Positions 26,114-35,297 of a DNA stretch of 64,000 nucleotides are shown piece by piece; position 1 is the stretch's first letter; the number at the start of each line of letters is the position of its first letter. A model generated the notes under the pieces. The model was not told the origin of the DNA and made no database searches. It was given only the letters and a program-made list of their open reading frames with translations. Source of the DNA: Ignavibacteria bacterium (lineage in GTDB: Bacteria > Bacteroidota > Ignavibacteria > Tepidaquicellales > Tepidaquicellaceae). The translations under genes were made by a program, and so were the position numbers. Location of the stretch: assembly GCA_041649015.1 (NCBI GenBank), contig JBAZNU010000005.1, forward strand, positions 1-64,000, read 5' to 3'.

Positions 26114-26479
26114 ATTATACTTTGAAGTTTAGAAATATTATCTTTAATGTTTGAAACTTGAAAAGTACTGCTTTTGAATTGTTCATTCAATTCAATTATT
26201 TATGAAAATGAAGAGATGATATTAAGGGTCAGTAACCAAGCTTTGTTTTTGTAACAAATCAGTCAAATATGACTGTCAAGGGCAGTTCAAGATGGCTTTA
26301 ATATTATTAATCCCCTGCGAAACCTGGGTCCTGAATAAAACATTACTTCAGATCCAAAGGGCTTAAATATATAATAAACTAATAATCAATAAACTCCACA
26401 GGGTTTAAATACGAATTATCCCTTGTGAAGCTGGGGTTTTAATAGTAATAGCATAAACCCCGATGTGGTTGAAAATAAA
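26114..26479. other. intergenic region with imperfect interspersed repeats
   Basis: Lies between uvrA and the subtilase gene. Two related stretches, 26306-26340 and 26413-26444, share the pattern aat(t)atcccctg(c/t)gaa followed by ctgggt or ctggggt. An inverted pair, ccacagggttta (near 26397) and taaaccccgatgtgg (near 26455), could form a weak hairpin downstream of the leftward subtilase gene. No gene is seen. Confidence 0.55.
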
Positions 26480-28231
26480 CTATTTCTTCGGATATGTTAA
26501 TTCTTTTCCGTTAATATTTACGGTAAAATAATATTCAATCTCATCTTTTTCAGCAGTTCCCTTGTATTCATTAGATACGAATTCATACACCCCCGAGTAA
26601 TTATCTTTTTCAATCTGATGCACCAGTGTCATATCAACCGATTTAAACTTCTTACTTTTCGGAGTCCTGTAATTGAATTTAACGGATGATGGTTGTGTGA
26701 AATCATTCGAAGCAAATCCTATCCTGACAATTTTTTTGTTATTCCTTTCAGTAATAGTTTCTTTTCCCCATACTGCACCGAAATAAAGCATTGCTTTGTA
26801 TGCATTAATCAATCCCCAACCAATTACATTGTTAGGTGTAGAGCTGTTGTTTGCAGTATTCCTCAATGCCTCTCTAACCTGCATTGCTGTTAGTTCCGGA
26901 TGTGCAGAAAGAATCAAAGCGCATACACCTGCCGTTATAGGAGTTGAGAAAGATGTACCGTTCGAATAATCATAATTATTTCCCTCTCCCATTCTTGCAA
27001 CATAAACAGTCGCACCTGGAGCAACTATGTCCGGTTTTATCCGTCCGTCACTTGTCGGTCCGTTTGAGCTGAAGGTCGTAACATTCCCTTGCTTGTCTAC
27101 CGCACCAATCCCTATTACTGAATCACCATCAGATGCCGAACCTAAAGAAGGTGGGTCGGTCTGGTAATAATTACCGGTTGCGTTGCAGACTACCACACCG
27201 TAATGTGCAGCAAGATCTCCTGCAATCGTGATGATTGAAGTTTTCCCGTCAAAGTCCGCGTAAGTGTATGAATTATCCAGAAAAGGTTTGTCAAATGCTT
27301 TGTAAACAAGCGAACTTGTAATAACGTCGGCGCCGAGTGCTTCAGCCCATTCCGCTGCTTCAAGCCAGAAGTCCTCTTCCATAGGTGTTTCTGAAGATAC
27401 GTATTCAGTCTTTGCAAGTATATAATCTGAATTGAACGCGGGACCTATAAGCTTTCCTTCCTTGAAACCTGCAAGCGAAGACAGAGTTGCTGTTCCGTGT
27501 CCCCCCTGAGATTCCGAATCAGTATATTTCTGATTCTTTTCTCTTGCTGTGTTTTTGTCCTTATTAATAAAATCAAACTCATCAAGAACATTCAAGCCCA
27601 TCAGCGCTTCATGAGTCTTCCATTCAAAACCGTCGTCAAAGCTTGCAACCATTACTCCGCTGCCCGTTATTCCAAGATTGTGAACCGCAGGTACATTTAC
27701 GAGCATCATCTGATTAAACGATTTTCCGTAATCATATACATTCATCGAATCATGTTCCGTAATACTTTCATAATAAGTTTTAAGAAAAACGGGAGAGGTG
27801 CTTTCAAAACCTTGTTTGTAAAGCTTCTTAACAGCAAATATTTGGTTAACAAATTCAAGTTTCTTCAGAGATTCGAGCTGTGATTGTGTCAGGTAAGCAC
27901 TTACGCCGTTGAACCATCTCGATTTAGCAATAACATCAATTTTCATGTTCATAATTTTGTCAATGTATTTATTTGAAACAGGCAGGTCTGCAAACCCAAT
28001 CAATTCTTCTTTTCTCAGTACTTTCAAACGTCGATTAATGGCTTTCTCAGTAAGTAACTCTAAACCTGCTTTATACTCAAATGAGTTATACTTAATCACA
28101 TCTTCTTGTTTTATCCCGTCTTTATCCGAAAAGATAATCCAGTATTTTGTGTTTGCGCTGTCATTAGCGGCTAAAGCCAGCGAAGCAATGCTAATAAAGA
28201 CTAATAACAAACAGAGTTTTATTTTTTCCAT
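26480..28231 (-). CDS. Secreted subtilisin-like serine protease (S8 family)
   Basis: 583 residues. The N-terminal signal peptide is about residues 1-21 (hydrophobic core LCLLLVFISIASLALA, cleavage after ALA). A propeptide-like region runs to about 185, then the S8 catalytic domain. The catalytic triad is Asp199 (VASFDDGF), His245 (GGHGTA) and Ser427 (NGTSFSTP), with the oxyanion Asn probably in ATGN (351-354). A C-terminal beta domain of about 100 residues follows. It has no NPFNP sorting domain, unlike the other exported proteins here, so it is likely periplasmic or secreted by another route. It is a single gene, 92 nt downstream of the leftward E2 gene, with a terminator between them. Confidence 0.93.
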   Translation of the reverse strand: MEKIKLCLLLVFISIASLALAANDSANTKYWIIFSDKDGIKQEDVIKYNSFEYKAGLELLTEKAINRRLKVLRKEELIGFADLPVSNKYIDKIMNMKIDVIAKSRWFNGVSAYLTQSQLESLKKLEFVNQIFAVKKLYKQGFESTSPVFLKTYYESITEHDSMNVYDYGKSFNQMMLVNVPAVHNLGITGSGVMVASFDDGFEWKTHEALMGLNVLDEFDFINKDKNTAREKNQKYTDSESQGGHGTATLSSLAGFKEGKLIGPAFNSDYILAKTEYVSSETPMEEDFWLEAAEWAEALGADVITSSLVYKAFDKPFLDNSYTYADFDGKTSIITIAGDLAAHYGVVVCNATGNYYQTDPPSLGSASDGDSVIGIGAVDKQGNVTTFSSNGPTSDGRIKPDIVAPGATVYVARMGEGNNYDYSNGTSFSTPITAGVCALILSAHPELTAMQVREALRNTANNSSTPNNVIGWGLINAYKAMLYFGAVWGKETITERNNKKIVRIGFASNDFTQPSSVKFNYRTPKSKKFKSVDMTLVHQIEKDNYSGVYEFVSNEYKGTAEKDEIEYYFTVNINGKELTYPKK

Positions 28232-28267
28232 ATTAATCTATTTTATTTCTTTAACAAAATGTTTAAC

Positions 28268-28300
28268 AAAAAAAGGTTACTTAACTATTGTTAGGTAACC
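28268..28300 (-). terminator. terminator of the E2 gene
   Basis: Read leftward, an 11-bp stem with one mismatch (28290-28300 with 28275-28285) and a 4-nt loop is followed by seven T residues (28274-28268). It lies 24 nt past the E2 stop codon. Confidence 0.75.
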
Positions 28301-28323
28301 TCCATAATAATTTATATTAATTT

Positions 28324-29649
28324 TTAACCCTGATAATTTTCAAGATAATGTGCAACACGCATTATAAACCTGCCGCCGAGGGCACCATCTATCAAACGAT
28401 GGTCAAACGAAAGTGTTAAGTATACCATCGGTTTTATTACAACAAAATCTCCGTCGGGTGTTTCCAATACTGCTGGTCTCTTCTTAATTGCACCAACTCC
28501 CATTATTGCGACTTGCGGTTGATTTATTACCATAGTTCCTATAATGTTACCGAATACACCGTAATTTGATATTGTAAACGTACCTCCCTGAATCTCATCA
28601 AGCGTCAGTTTCTTTACACGTGCTCTTTTTCCGAGGTCATTGACACTTCTTGAAATGCCTACGAGATTCATTCCGTCAGCATTCTTTATAACCGGAACTA
28701 TAAGTCCTCCATTTTCCATCGCTACTGCCATACCGAGATTAATCTTGCTCCTGGTTATTGCTTTAAACGGTTTTGATGAATCATCAATTATAGAATTTAT
28801 CAGAGGAAAATCTTTTAATGCTTTTATTACTGCTTCTGCTATAAACGGCATGTATGTCAGTTTGAATCCTTCATTCGCTTCAAACTCTGCCGCCATTTTC
28901 TTTCTTGCTTTCTCAACGTTTGTAAGGTCAACCTCTGCAATGGCGTTTACGTGCGGTGATATGGCAACTGATTCAACCATATGCTCAGCCATTTTTTGTC
29001 TAATATTATCAAACTCAAGTACGGATAAACCTTCTTCGTTATAATTAATTTCCTGTTTTGGAAATTCTTTCTTTACAGGTGCTGCGGTTGCTTTTACGGG
29101 AACCGCTGTTTCGGTCTTTAAAGAAGGTGCTGTTCCTCTTTTTGAAATATATTCTAATATATCTTTCTTTGTTACTCTACCTTGCAAACCAGTGCCTTTT
29201 ATCGATGAAAGTTCTGATGATCCTACCCCTTCTTTCTTCGCTATGTTTAGAACAAGTGGTGAATAAAACCCTCCTTCAGCTTTTATTTCCTCCTCTTTCA
29301 AAACTGGTGTTAATTTAACCTCATCTTTTGCAGGTACAGAAGTTTCCTTAATTGTTTCCTCTTTTTTTAACTCTTCATTTGATGTTTGCTTCGGAGTTAC
29401 GCTTGCGCTTGAGTCAGTTTCCAGTTTAGCTAAAACATTGCCTACTTCAACTGTATCATTTTCTTTATAAAGCAATTCTGCTAAAATTCCTGATTCAGGT
29501 GAGGGGACTTCTGTATCGACTTTATCCGTAGAAATTTCGAGTAAAGGTTCATCTCTTTCAACCTTATCGCCCGGCTGTTTAAGCCATTTAAGTATAGTGC
29601 CTTCCATTATTGACTCACCCATTTTGGGCATAATAATATCAACTAACAT
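28324..29649 (-). CDS. Dihydrolipoamide acyltransferase (E2) of a 2-oxoacid dehydrogenase complex
   Basis: 441 residues. The lipoyl domain (1-80) has the lipoylated Lys43 in STDKVDTE. A flexible linker rich in Glu, Lys and Pro (80-130) leads to a peripheral subunit-binding domain at about 133-168 (YSPLVLNIAKKEG, then GRVTKKDIL). After a second linker comes the catalytic domain with the HxxxDG motif H417-D421 (FDHRLIDGALGG). It transfers acyl groups from E1 to CoA. Pyruvate, 2-oxoglutarate and branched-chain forms cannot be told apart safely. The single lipoyl domain and sequence style lean towards a branched-chain or pyruvate complex. No E1 or E3 gene is adjacent. Confidence 0.9.
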   Translation of the reverse strand: MLVDIIMPKMGESIMEGTILKWLKQPGDKVERDEPLLEISTDKVDTEVPSPESGILAELLYKENDTVEVGNVLAKLETDSSASVTPKQTSNEELKKEETIKETSVPAKDEVKLTPVLKEEEIKAEGGFYSPLVLNIAKKEGVGSSELSSIKGTGLQGRVTKKDILEYISKRGTAPSLKTETAVPVKATAAPVKKEFPKQEINYNEEGLSVLEFDNIRQKMAEHMVESVAISPHVNAIAEVDLTNVEKARKKMAAEFEANEGFKLTYMPFIAEAVIKALKDFPLINSIIDDSSKPFKAITRSKINLGMAVAMENGGLIVPVIKNADGMNLVGISRSVNDLGKRARVKKLTLDEIQGGTFTISNYGVFGNIIGTMVINQPQVAIMGVGAIKKRPAVLETPDGDFVVIKPMVYLTLSFDHRLIDGALGGRFIMRVAHYLENYQG

Positions 29650-29717
29650 GTAAAGATTATCTCCTGAATATTTGTTTTATAATATAATTAGAACAAAATA
29701 CTTCCTAAAAAATTCAG

Positions 29718-30653
29718 CTACACCACTATGTCAAACAATGAGCTGATTGACTCATCCTTATTTGTTCTGATTATAGCTTCTGCGAAGATTGACGCTACAG
29801 ACTTCACTTCAATTTTCACCGATGTTTGTTTCAGAGGGATTGTATCAGTAACGTAGAGTTTCTTGAGCGGTGAATCTTCTATCCTTTTCATCGCTTCTCC
29901 CGAAAGAATTGCATGCGTGCAGGCACCATAAATTTCCAAAGCACCTTTTTCCTTTACCGCGTTCACAGCATTAACAAACGTTCCTGCAGTATCAATAAGG
30001 TCGTCAATAACAAGTACGTTTTTATCTTTTACCTCTCCTATTATATTCATAATTTCCGCGACGTTTTGTTTCGGTCTCCTTTTATCTATGAGAATTAGGT
30101 CTGCATGAAGTCTTTTTGCATAAGCTCTCGCCATTTTAATACTTCCTACGTCGGGTGAGCATACTGCGAGGTTCTGGATGTTTAAATCGTAAAAGTGTTT
30201 CAGGAATACCGCCGACCCGTAAAGGTGATCAACGGGCATATCAAAGAATCCCTGGATCTGTGACGCGTGAAGGTCCATAGTTATGACCCTGTCCGCCCCA
30301 GCTTTTTCGATTAGGTTAGATATTAGCTTTGCAGTTATTGAGACTCTCGGCTGGTCTTTCCTGTCCTGACGGGCATATCCGAAATAGGGAATAACGGCAT
30401 TCACTCTCAATGCCGATGAACGCTTTGCAGCGTCTATCATTATAAGAAGTTCCATTATGTTATCAGACGGGGGATTGGTGGATTGTATAATGAAAACATC
30501 CCTCCCGCGTATATTCTCATTATACCGCATCCAGATTTCACCGTCAGAAAAGTGTTTTATCTCTCTGTTGCCAGGAATCACATTGAGAAGATTTGCTATT
30601 TTCTCTCCAAGATTCAGAGAGTTTGTACCGGTAAATATTTTTAAGTCAGACAT
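29718..30653 (-). CDS. prs: Ribose-phosphate pyrophosphokinase
   Basis: 311 residues, standard length. It makes PRPP from ribose 5-phosphate and ATP for nucleotide, His and Trp synthesis. Diagnostic features are the N-terminal LKIFTGTNS start, FSDGEIW, DVFIIQST, YFGYARQDRK (the flexible ATP loop), the DLHASQIQGFF metal site, and the PRPP loop VIDDLIDTAGT. It is cytosolic and leftward, 68 bp upstream of the E2 gene. The uracil phosphoribosyltransferase gene (upp, 53923) uses its product. Confidence 0.97.
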   Translation of the reverse strand: MSDLKIFTGTNSLNLGEKIANLLNVIPGNREIKHFSDGEIWMRYNENIRGRDVFIIQSTNPPSDNIMELLIMIDAAKRSSALRVNAVIPYFGYARQDRKDQPRVSITAKLISNLIEKAGADRVITMDLHASQIQGFFDMPVDHLYGSAVFLKHFYDLNIQNLAVCSPDVGSIKMARAYAKRLHADLILIDKRRPKQNVAEIMNIIGEVKDKNVLVIDDLIDTAGTFVNAVNAVKEKGALEIYGACTHAILSGEAMKRIEDSPLKKLYVTDTIPLKQTSVKIEVKSVASIFAEAIIRTNKDESISSLFDIVV

Positions 30654-30993
30654 TTTATGAAGAATAATTAAGTAGTCAAAAATATTAATAAAGTTATATT
30701 AAATCAACTTCATAAAGTTAATATATTTTTATCATTAAATCCTATACTACATTCCCTTAAATCTATATCATCAATGAGAATCAAAATCCAATCAGAAAAA
30801 TCAGAGTGCCAATCTCAACTTTTAGTGCTTTTGCGTAATGTCTGATTCCGAGTCTCTGCTCCACTGTTACATAAGATCTTTTCTCTTCATAGCGCTCTAA
30901 TAGTCCTCCCTTAGTCCTCCCCGGTTATATCGTTTTTTCACGGTATCAAATCTTTTCTTAGGTACTATTGTGTTCTGGTGGTAAATTGTTTCT
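30654..30993. other. intergenic region between prs and the polysaccharide cluster
   Basis: No gene is seen. The first 100 bp are A/T-rich and should hold the prs promoter. Further right are a duplicated tagtcctccc word (near 30900) and a gtggtaaatt word like that in the repeats at the start of the window. Confidence 0.5.
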
Positions 30994-32088
30994 TTACTTA
31001 TAAAAACTCTTAATGGCATTGCATACCTCAATTACCTGCTCCATCTTCAGCTCAGGAAAACACGGTAAATTAATTCCTCTTATAGCAATTCCTTCTGCAA
31101 CTCTGAACTTCTGATACGTGTGAGTAAACATCGGCATAGTATGGGCAGGATAAAAAGTAGGTCGTGTCTCAATACCGTTCTCTGAAAGGAAGTTCCGCAA
31201 AGCCTCCCTTACTTTGACGCTTTCTACCAGTATGGAAAACATCCAGTATGAGTGTACGGTCTCTTTCTGTTCTTTATGCCATGTTAAAGGAAGCCCCTTA
31301 AGGTTTTCTGCGTATAATTCTGCTATCACTCTTTTCTTCTTAATAATCTCATCTGCATTTTCAATCTGTGCAAGTCCAATAGCGGCACAGATGTTTGTCA
31401 TTCTATAATTATATCCTATTACGTCATGCCAGTATTCCCTTACGCTCGATACTCCATGCATTTTTAGGTGGTAAGCTTTGTCATAAAGGTAGTAATCGTT
31501 CGATACAAGCATTCCGCCTTCTCCTGTTGTAATTGTTTTATTACCGTAAAAACTGAAAGCTGCTATGTTTCCGAAAGTACCGGCGTATTTTCCTTTATAC
31601 CGGGACCCAAACGCTTCCGCACAGTCTTCGATTACGAATAGATTGTTCTCATCTGCAATTTTCATTATCTCATCCATGTCGCACATTTGACCGTAAAGAT
31701 GAACAACCATTATTGCTTTTGTCTTCGGATTGATTTTCTTCTTAACATCTTCAGGGTCAAGCTGCCATGTTTCCTCAATTGAATCAACGAATACAGGGGT
31801 AGCTCCCGTATAAACAATAGCACTCACAGATGCTATGTACGTAAACGTAGGAACAATAACCTCGTCACCGGCAGTTATTCCGAGCGTTTCAAGCGCAAGG
31901 TGAAGTGCAGTCGTTCCGTTTGAAACTGATGCAGCGTATTTAGCCCCGATGTATTCGCAAAATTTGTCCTCAAACTCATGAATGAATTTCCCCTTTGATG
32001 AAATCCATGTGGAATCAAGACACTCATTCACGTACTTTTTTTCATTCCCCGATAAAACCGGAATGTACAATGGAATTCTGAAACCCAT
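30994..32088 (-). CDS. DegT/DnrJ/EryC1/StrS family sugar aminotransferase
   Basis: 364 residues. A PLP-dependent aminotransferase of the nucleotide-sugar type (GDP-perosamine or UDP-4-amino sugar synthases). Visible motifs are SNGTTALHLAL near 56, DEVIVPTFTY, VVHLYGQMCDM, the VIEDCAEAFGS motif, and FSFYGNKTITTGEGG, whose Lys carries PLP. The target sugar cannot be fixed from sequence alone. As the last gene of the leftward surface-polysaccharide block, it starts 5 nt after the stop of the first GT9 gene. It probably makes an amino sugar for LPS O-antigen or capsule. Confidence 0.9.
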   Translation of the reverse strand: MGFRIPLYIPVLSGNEKKYVNECLDSTWISSKGKFIHEFEDKFCEYIGAKYAASVSNGTTALHLALETLGITAGDEVIVPTFTYIASVSAIVYTGATPVFVDSIEETWQLDPEDVKKKINPKTKAIMVVHLYGQMCDMDEIMKIADENNLFVIEDCAEAFGSRYKGKYAGTFGNIAAFSFYGNKTITTGEGGMLVSNDYYLYDKAYHLKMHGVSSVREYWHDVIGYNYRMTNICAAIGLAQIENADEIIKKKRVIAELYAENLKGLPLTWHKEQKETVHSYWMFSILVESVKVREALRNFLSENGIETRPTFYPAHTMPMFTHTYQKFRVAEGIAIRGINLPCFPELKMEQVIEVCNAIKSFYK

Positions 32089-32093
32089 AATAT

Positions 32094-33236
32094 TTACTTT
32101 TTAAAATTATTAATTGTTTCGACTATCTTCTTAAGGTCAATCATGTCAATACACTCAAGATTGTAAGGACATACACGTTTCCAGCAAGGCGAACATTCCA
32201 GTTCTTTAGGATACAGTTTCACTCCGTAATCATAAAGTTCTATCTCAGCCTGGCATGATAAACCGAACCATGCTATTATGTACTTCTGAAGTGCTATTGC
32301 AAGGTGCATACCGAAACTGTCCCCCGAAACAACAATATCCGGTATAGACATATAACAGGCTCCTCTGCGGATTCCCTCAGTTGAAGGTGTGTTAATAATC
32401 CTCTTTTGTTCCGCACTCGAAAATGTATCGAATATCTGATTATTACGAATAGTATCCTCTCGACCGCCGAGAAGCATTACTACGATATTTTTATTCTTCA
32501 GTAAGTTCTTTATAATATTTACATGCTGTTCAACAGTCATTTTCTTGTTTGGAAAAAGCTCAGAGCATCCCGTGTTGAATCCCGCGTAAACTTTCTTTTT
32601 ATCGTACTTTATTGACTTTTTATATGCGGCAACATATTCTTTTTCTTCCGGGTTAAATTCAAAAACGTATCTATCTCTTTCGTACTTCAGCTCAAACACT
32701 TCATGTATAATCTCAACTCCCGTTTTGGTATTTTCCCTGAACTTCTTCTTGTCATCAATTCCGAGAATGTAACTATACATTGCAGCATCATTGGCCGGAA
32801 CAATCTTGCCGTCTTCATTGAGGAGGAATCCGAGTTTCTTTTTTGCTTTCGTCTCATTTGCGAAAGCGCAAGCATACAGGGATTTATCCGCATTCATAAC
32901 TGTATCGTATTCTATATTTCGTGATATCATTCTGCTTTCATCATCCCAGAGAAAAAGCTTGTCTATGAATTTATTGTTGGAAAGAATCTTCTCCGCATTA
33001 GGCATTGTCATCCAGTGTATAGTGCTGACCGGAAACTTCCTTTTAATCGCATGCAGCAAAGGTGTGTTATCCAGTACGTTTCCGAGTGCATCGAGAGAAA
33101 TAATCAGTATTTTCTTCCCCATAGCATTTGCGGTATCATCAGCGCAACCTTGTTCGATGCAGTTATAGTAAGGCTTACAGGGTTTGTAGCCCGAAAAGTT
33201 TTTGCACTTTGGTATTCTTAAATCTTTGTATTTCAT
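32094..33236 (-). CDS. Heptosyltransferase-like glycosyltransferase (GT9), Cys-rich
   Basis: 380 residues. The GT9 fold is shown by KILIISLDALGNVLDNTPLL near residue 42 and a C-terminal donor-binding region (VSGDSFGMHLAIAL, then WFGLS). It differs from its two neighbours in a Cys-rich N-terminal extension (four Cys within residues 11-31) and a C-terminal CSPCWKRVCPYNLECI cluster. These cysteines could bind metal or form disulfides, which is inference. The enzyme is expected to add heptose or another sugar to LPS core in the cytoplasm. Its start lies 2 nt past the stop of the next upstream GT9 gene. Confidence 0.82.
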   Translation of the reverse strand: MKYKDLRIPKCKNFSGYKPCKPYYNCIEQGCADDTANAMGKKILIISLDALGNVLDNTPLLHAIKRKFPVSTIHWMTMPNAEKILSNNKFIDKLFLWDDESRMISRNIEYDTVMNADKSLYACAFANETKAKKKLGFLLNEDGKIVPANDAAMYSYILGIDDKKKFRENTKTGVEIIHEVFELKYERDRYVFEFNPEEKEYVAAYKKSIKYDKKKVYAGFNTGCSELFPNKKMTVEQHVNIIKNLLKNKNIVVMLLGGREDTIRNNQIFDTFSSAEQKRIINTPSTEGIRRGACYMSIPDIVVSGDSFGMHLAIALQKYIIAWFGLSCQAEIELYDYGVKLYPKELECSPCWKRVCPYNLECIDMIDLKKIVETINNFKK

Positions 33237-33238
33237 TC

Positions 33239-34255
33239 TTATAGTATAATATGGTTTAAAACTTCATCAGTAGAAAGACCGTTTTCAATACCGCATATTT
33301 CTTTGTCACGGCTGCAGTTAGCGTCGCAGTATTCCTTTGATACTTCAAGGTTTATGGATTTTTTGTTTATCACTCCCCATATCTTAACACAGCTCATATC
33401 ACGCTTGCAGTGAATCCCTATACATTTCCTATCGAGTGCATCCGCTAAATGAATGGGACCAGTGGATGAACATATCATTAAATCTGTTGCAGATATTATT
33501 TTTATGAGCTTTCGCAAATTGTCTATGTCGTCTGATACGTCGTATATCCTTCTGTCTTTAAGGGATTGCACCTTATTTTTAAACTCATTTGTCATTTCGA
33601 ATGCCGTGAGCAGTAAAGCGAATTTTTTATCGGGATACTTCTTGAGTAACTTTTGTATTAGCCTGAAGTATTTCTCCTCGCTCCAATTCGGTGCGGAATT
33701 TCTCGAGCCTGTATGAAGTATGATTTTGTATGTGCTGTTTTCAATTCCTTTTGAATTAAGATAATCGCTTATTTCTGCTTTTTCTACATCAGACAAAAAA
33801 ATTTCTGGTTGATAGTTATCAGTATTAACACCCGTCTTTCTCGCGAGGTCCATGCAGTAATCTGCCTCATGGCGAAGAGGTTTGTAATTATTTCGTGAGA
33901 CGCTTTCCATAAGAGTGATTATCTCATAAAATATCCTCCCGACGCCAATTTTTTTCTTAATACCGCCGAAGAACAATTGATATGCGGCACGCTCAGTCGG
34001 TAGAATCAACAGACCGTAATCAAACTTATACTTCCTTATTTGTTTCACAACGTCCCAGAATGAATCCTTCGAAAGGTCATCTGTAATTCTCGCATCAACA
34101 TACGGATTGTTATCGAATATAACTGAGGTATTTGGCTGCGTAAGAGTTGCAACGAAAGCATCGGGATATGCCTTCTTTATCTCTCTCGGGATTGCGGTCG
34201 TCATTACTACATCTCCAACTCTATCTGTTCTTACTATTAAATATCTTCTTGACAT
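33239..34255 (-). CDS. Heptosyltransferase-like glycosyltransferase (GT9)
   Basis: 338 residues. It starts RRYLIVRTDRVGDVVMTTAI, the standard GT9 N-terminus, and has ILHTGSRNSAPNWSEEKYF (acceptor/donor cleft) and ICSSTGPIHLADAL (donor-binding motif with Asp/His positions altered from GNDSGPxHLA). It has a short C-terminal Cys group (CDANCSRDKEIC). It most likely extends LPS inner core or an equivalent glycan. Its ATG immediately follows the TAG of the upstream GT9 gene, with zero spacing. Confidence 0.88.
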   Translation of the reverse strand: MSRRYLIVRTDRVGDVVMTTAIPREIKKAYPDAFVATLTQPNTSVIFDNNPYVDARITDDLSKDSFWDVVKQIRKYKFDYGLLILPTERAAYQLFFGGIKKKIGVGRIFYEIITLMESVSRNNYKPLRHEADYCMDLARKTGVNTDNYQPEIFLSDVEKAEISDYLNSKGIENSTYKIILHTGSRNSAPNWSEEKYFRLIQKLLKKYPDKKFALLLTAFEMTNEFKNKVQSLKDRRIYDVSDDIDNLRKLIKIISATDLMICSSTGPIHLADALDRKCIGIHCKRDMSCVKIWGVINKKSINLEVSKEYCDANCSRDKEICGIENGLSTDEVLNHIIL

Positions 34256-35296
34256 CTATTTATGCGGAATCAAAATTTTATTCTTATTAAGAAGTTCTTC
34301 AAACTTCGAAAGAATAAGCGGTTTCGAAAGTTCAGTCATGCATACATTACCGATATTGCAATCGAGCAGGTTGCAGTGCAAACATTCAAGTTTTGTGTTT
34401 TGTACGGTAACATTCCTATCACCGTAAGGACCCTGCAGGTCCGGATTAGTAGGACCGTAAATCCCGAGAACAGGCACCTCGACCGCACCTGCCAGATGCA
34501 GAGGTCCCGAGTCATTACCTATTAGTACCTTGCATTTCTTGATGATGGCAGCAAGATATCTGATTGGACTTTCAGGTATTATGTAAACATTTCCATCTGT
34601 ATTTAACTTAATTTCCCTTGCTTCTATAAGCTCCTGCTTTGTACCCCAGAGTATTATAAACTTAACATTATATTTTGTTGATATAAGTTTTATTAGCTCA
34701 ATGTAATCATTTATCTTGTAGCGTTTCGATTCCCATCCGCCCGTTATCGCAATCCCTATAAGAAACTCATTTCTTAAGTCGTTATCGGATAATAATTTAT
34801 CAGCAAACTCCTCATGAACAATGTTTACTGATAGATTGAGCTTTTTGGAAACGATGGGTATGTTTGCATTAATTAGCGCATCCAGATTGAAGTCTGTGTT
34901 ATGGACTAAACCCCCGCGTCCTTTCCCTTTTATATTGTACGCATAATTTCTTCCACGGAATTTAAAACCTACTCTGTATTTAGCTCCCGTGACATAAGTG
35001 AGGAAAGCCGTTCGCGGATTGCAGTACAGGTCAATCACAAGGTTGTACTCTTTGTTCCTTATATGCCTTATCAGGTCGTAGGATTTATCAATTTTTGAGT
35101 CGTAGGTCAAAACGCGGTCGATGTATTGATTATCCATAAGCACATCACGGTTCCTTATCAGAGTCAGATAATCAATCTTAGAATCGGGAAAGTATGCCCG
35201 CAGGTTTGGCAAAACGGGTGTTGACATAAGCACGTCTCCGATTCCGCCGAATTTTATCACAAGCAACCTTCTTATTTCATCTTTGTTAATCTTCAA
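34256..35296 (-). CDS. Heptosyltransferase-like glycosyltransferase (GT9)
   Basis: 346 residues. The N-terminus RRLLVIKFGGIGDVLMSTPV and the motif IGNDSGPLHLAGA match canonical ADP-heptose:LPS heptosyltransferases best of the three. The C-terminal group CLHCNLLDCNIGNVCM is the Cys cluster often seen in this family. The start is a TTG (35296) 1 nt after the nth stop, and no later Met is plausible. gmhA, which makes the heptose precursor, is at 48281, supporting heptose as the substrate. Confidence 0.88.
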   Translation of the reverse strand: MKINKDEIRRLLVIKFGGIGDVLMSTPVLPNLRAYFPDSKIDYLTLIRNRDVLMDNQYIDRVLTYDSKIDKSYDLIRHIRNKEYNLVIDLYCNPRTAFLTYVTGAKYRVGFKFRGRNYAYNIKGKGRGGLVHNTDFNLDALINANIPIVSKKLNLSVNIVHEEFADKLLSDNDLRNEFLIGIAITGGWESKRYKINDYIELIKLISTKYNVKFIILWGTKQELIEAREIKLNTDGNVYIIPESPIRYLAAIIKKCKVLIGNDSGPLHLAGAVEVPVLGIYGPTNPDLQGPYGDRNVTVQNTKLECLHCNLLDCNIGNVCMTELSKPLILSKFEELLNKNKILIPHK

Positions 35297-35297
35297 A

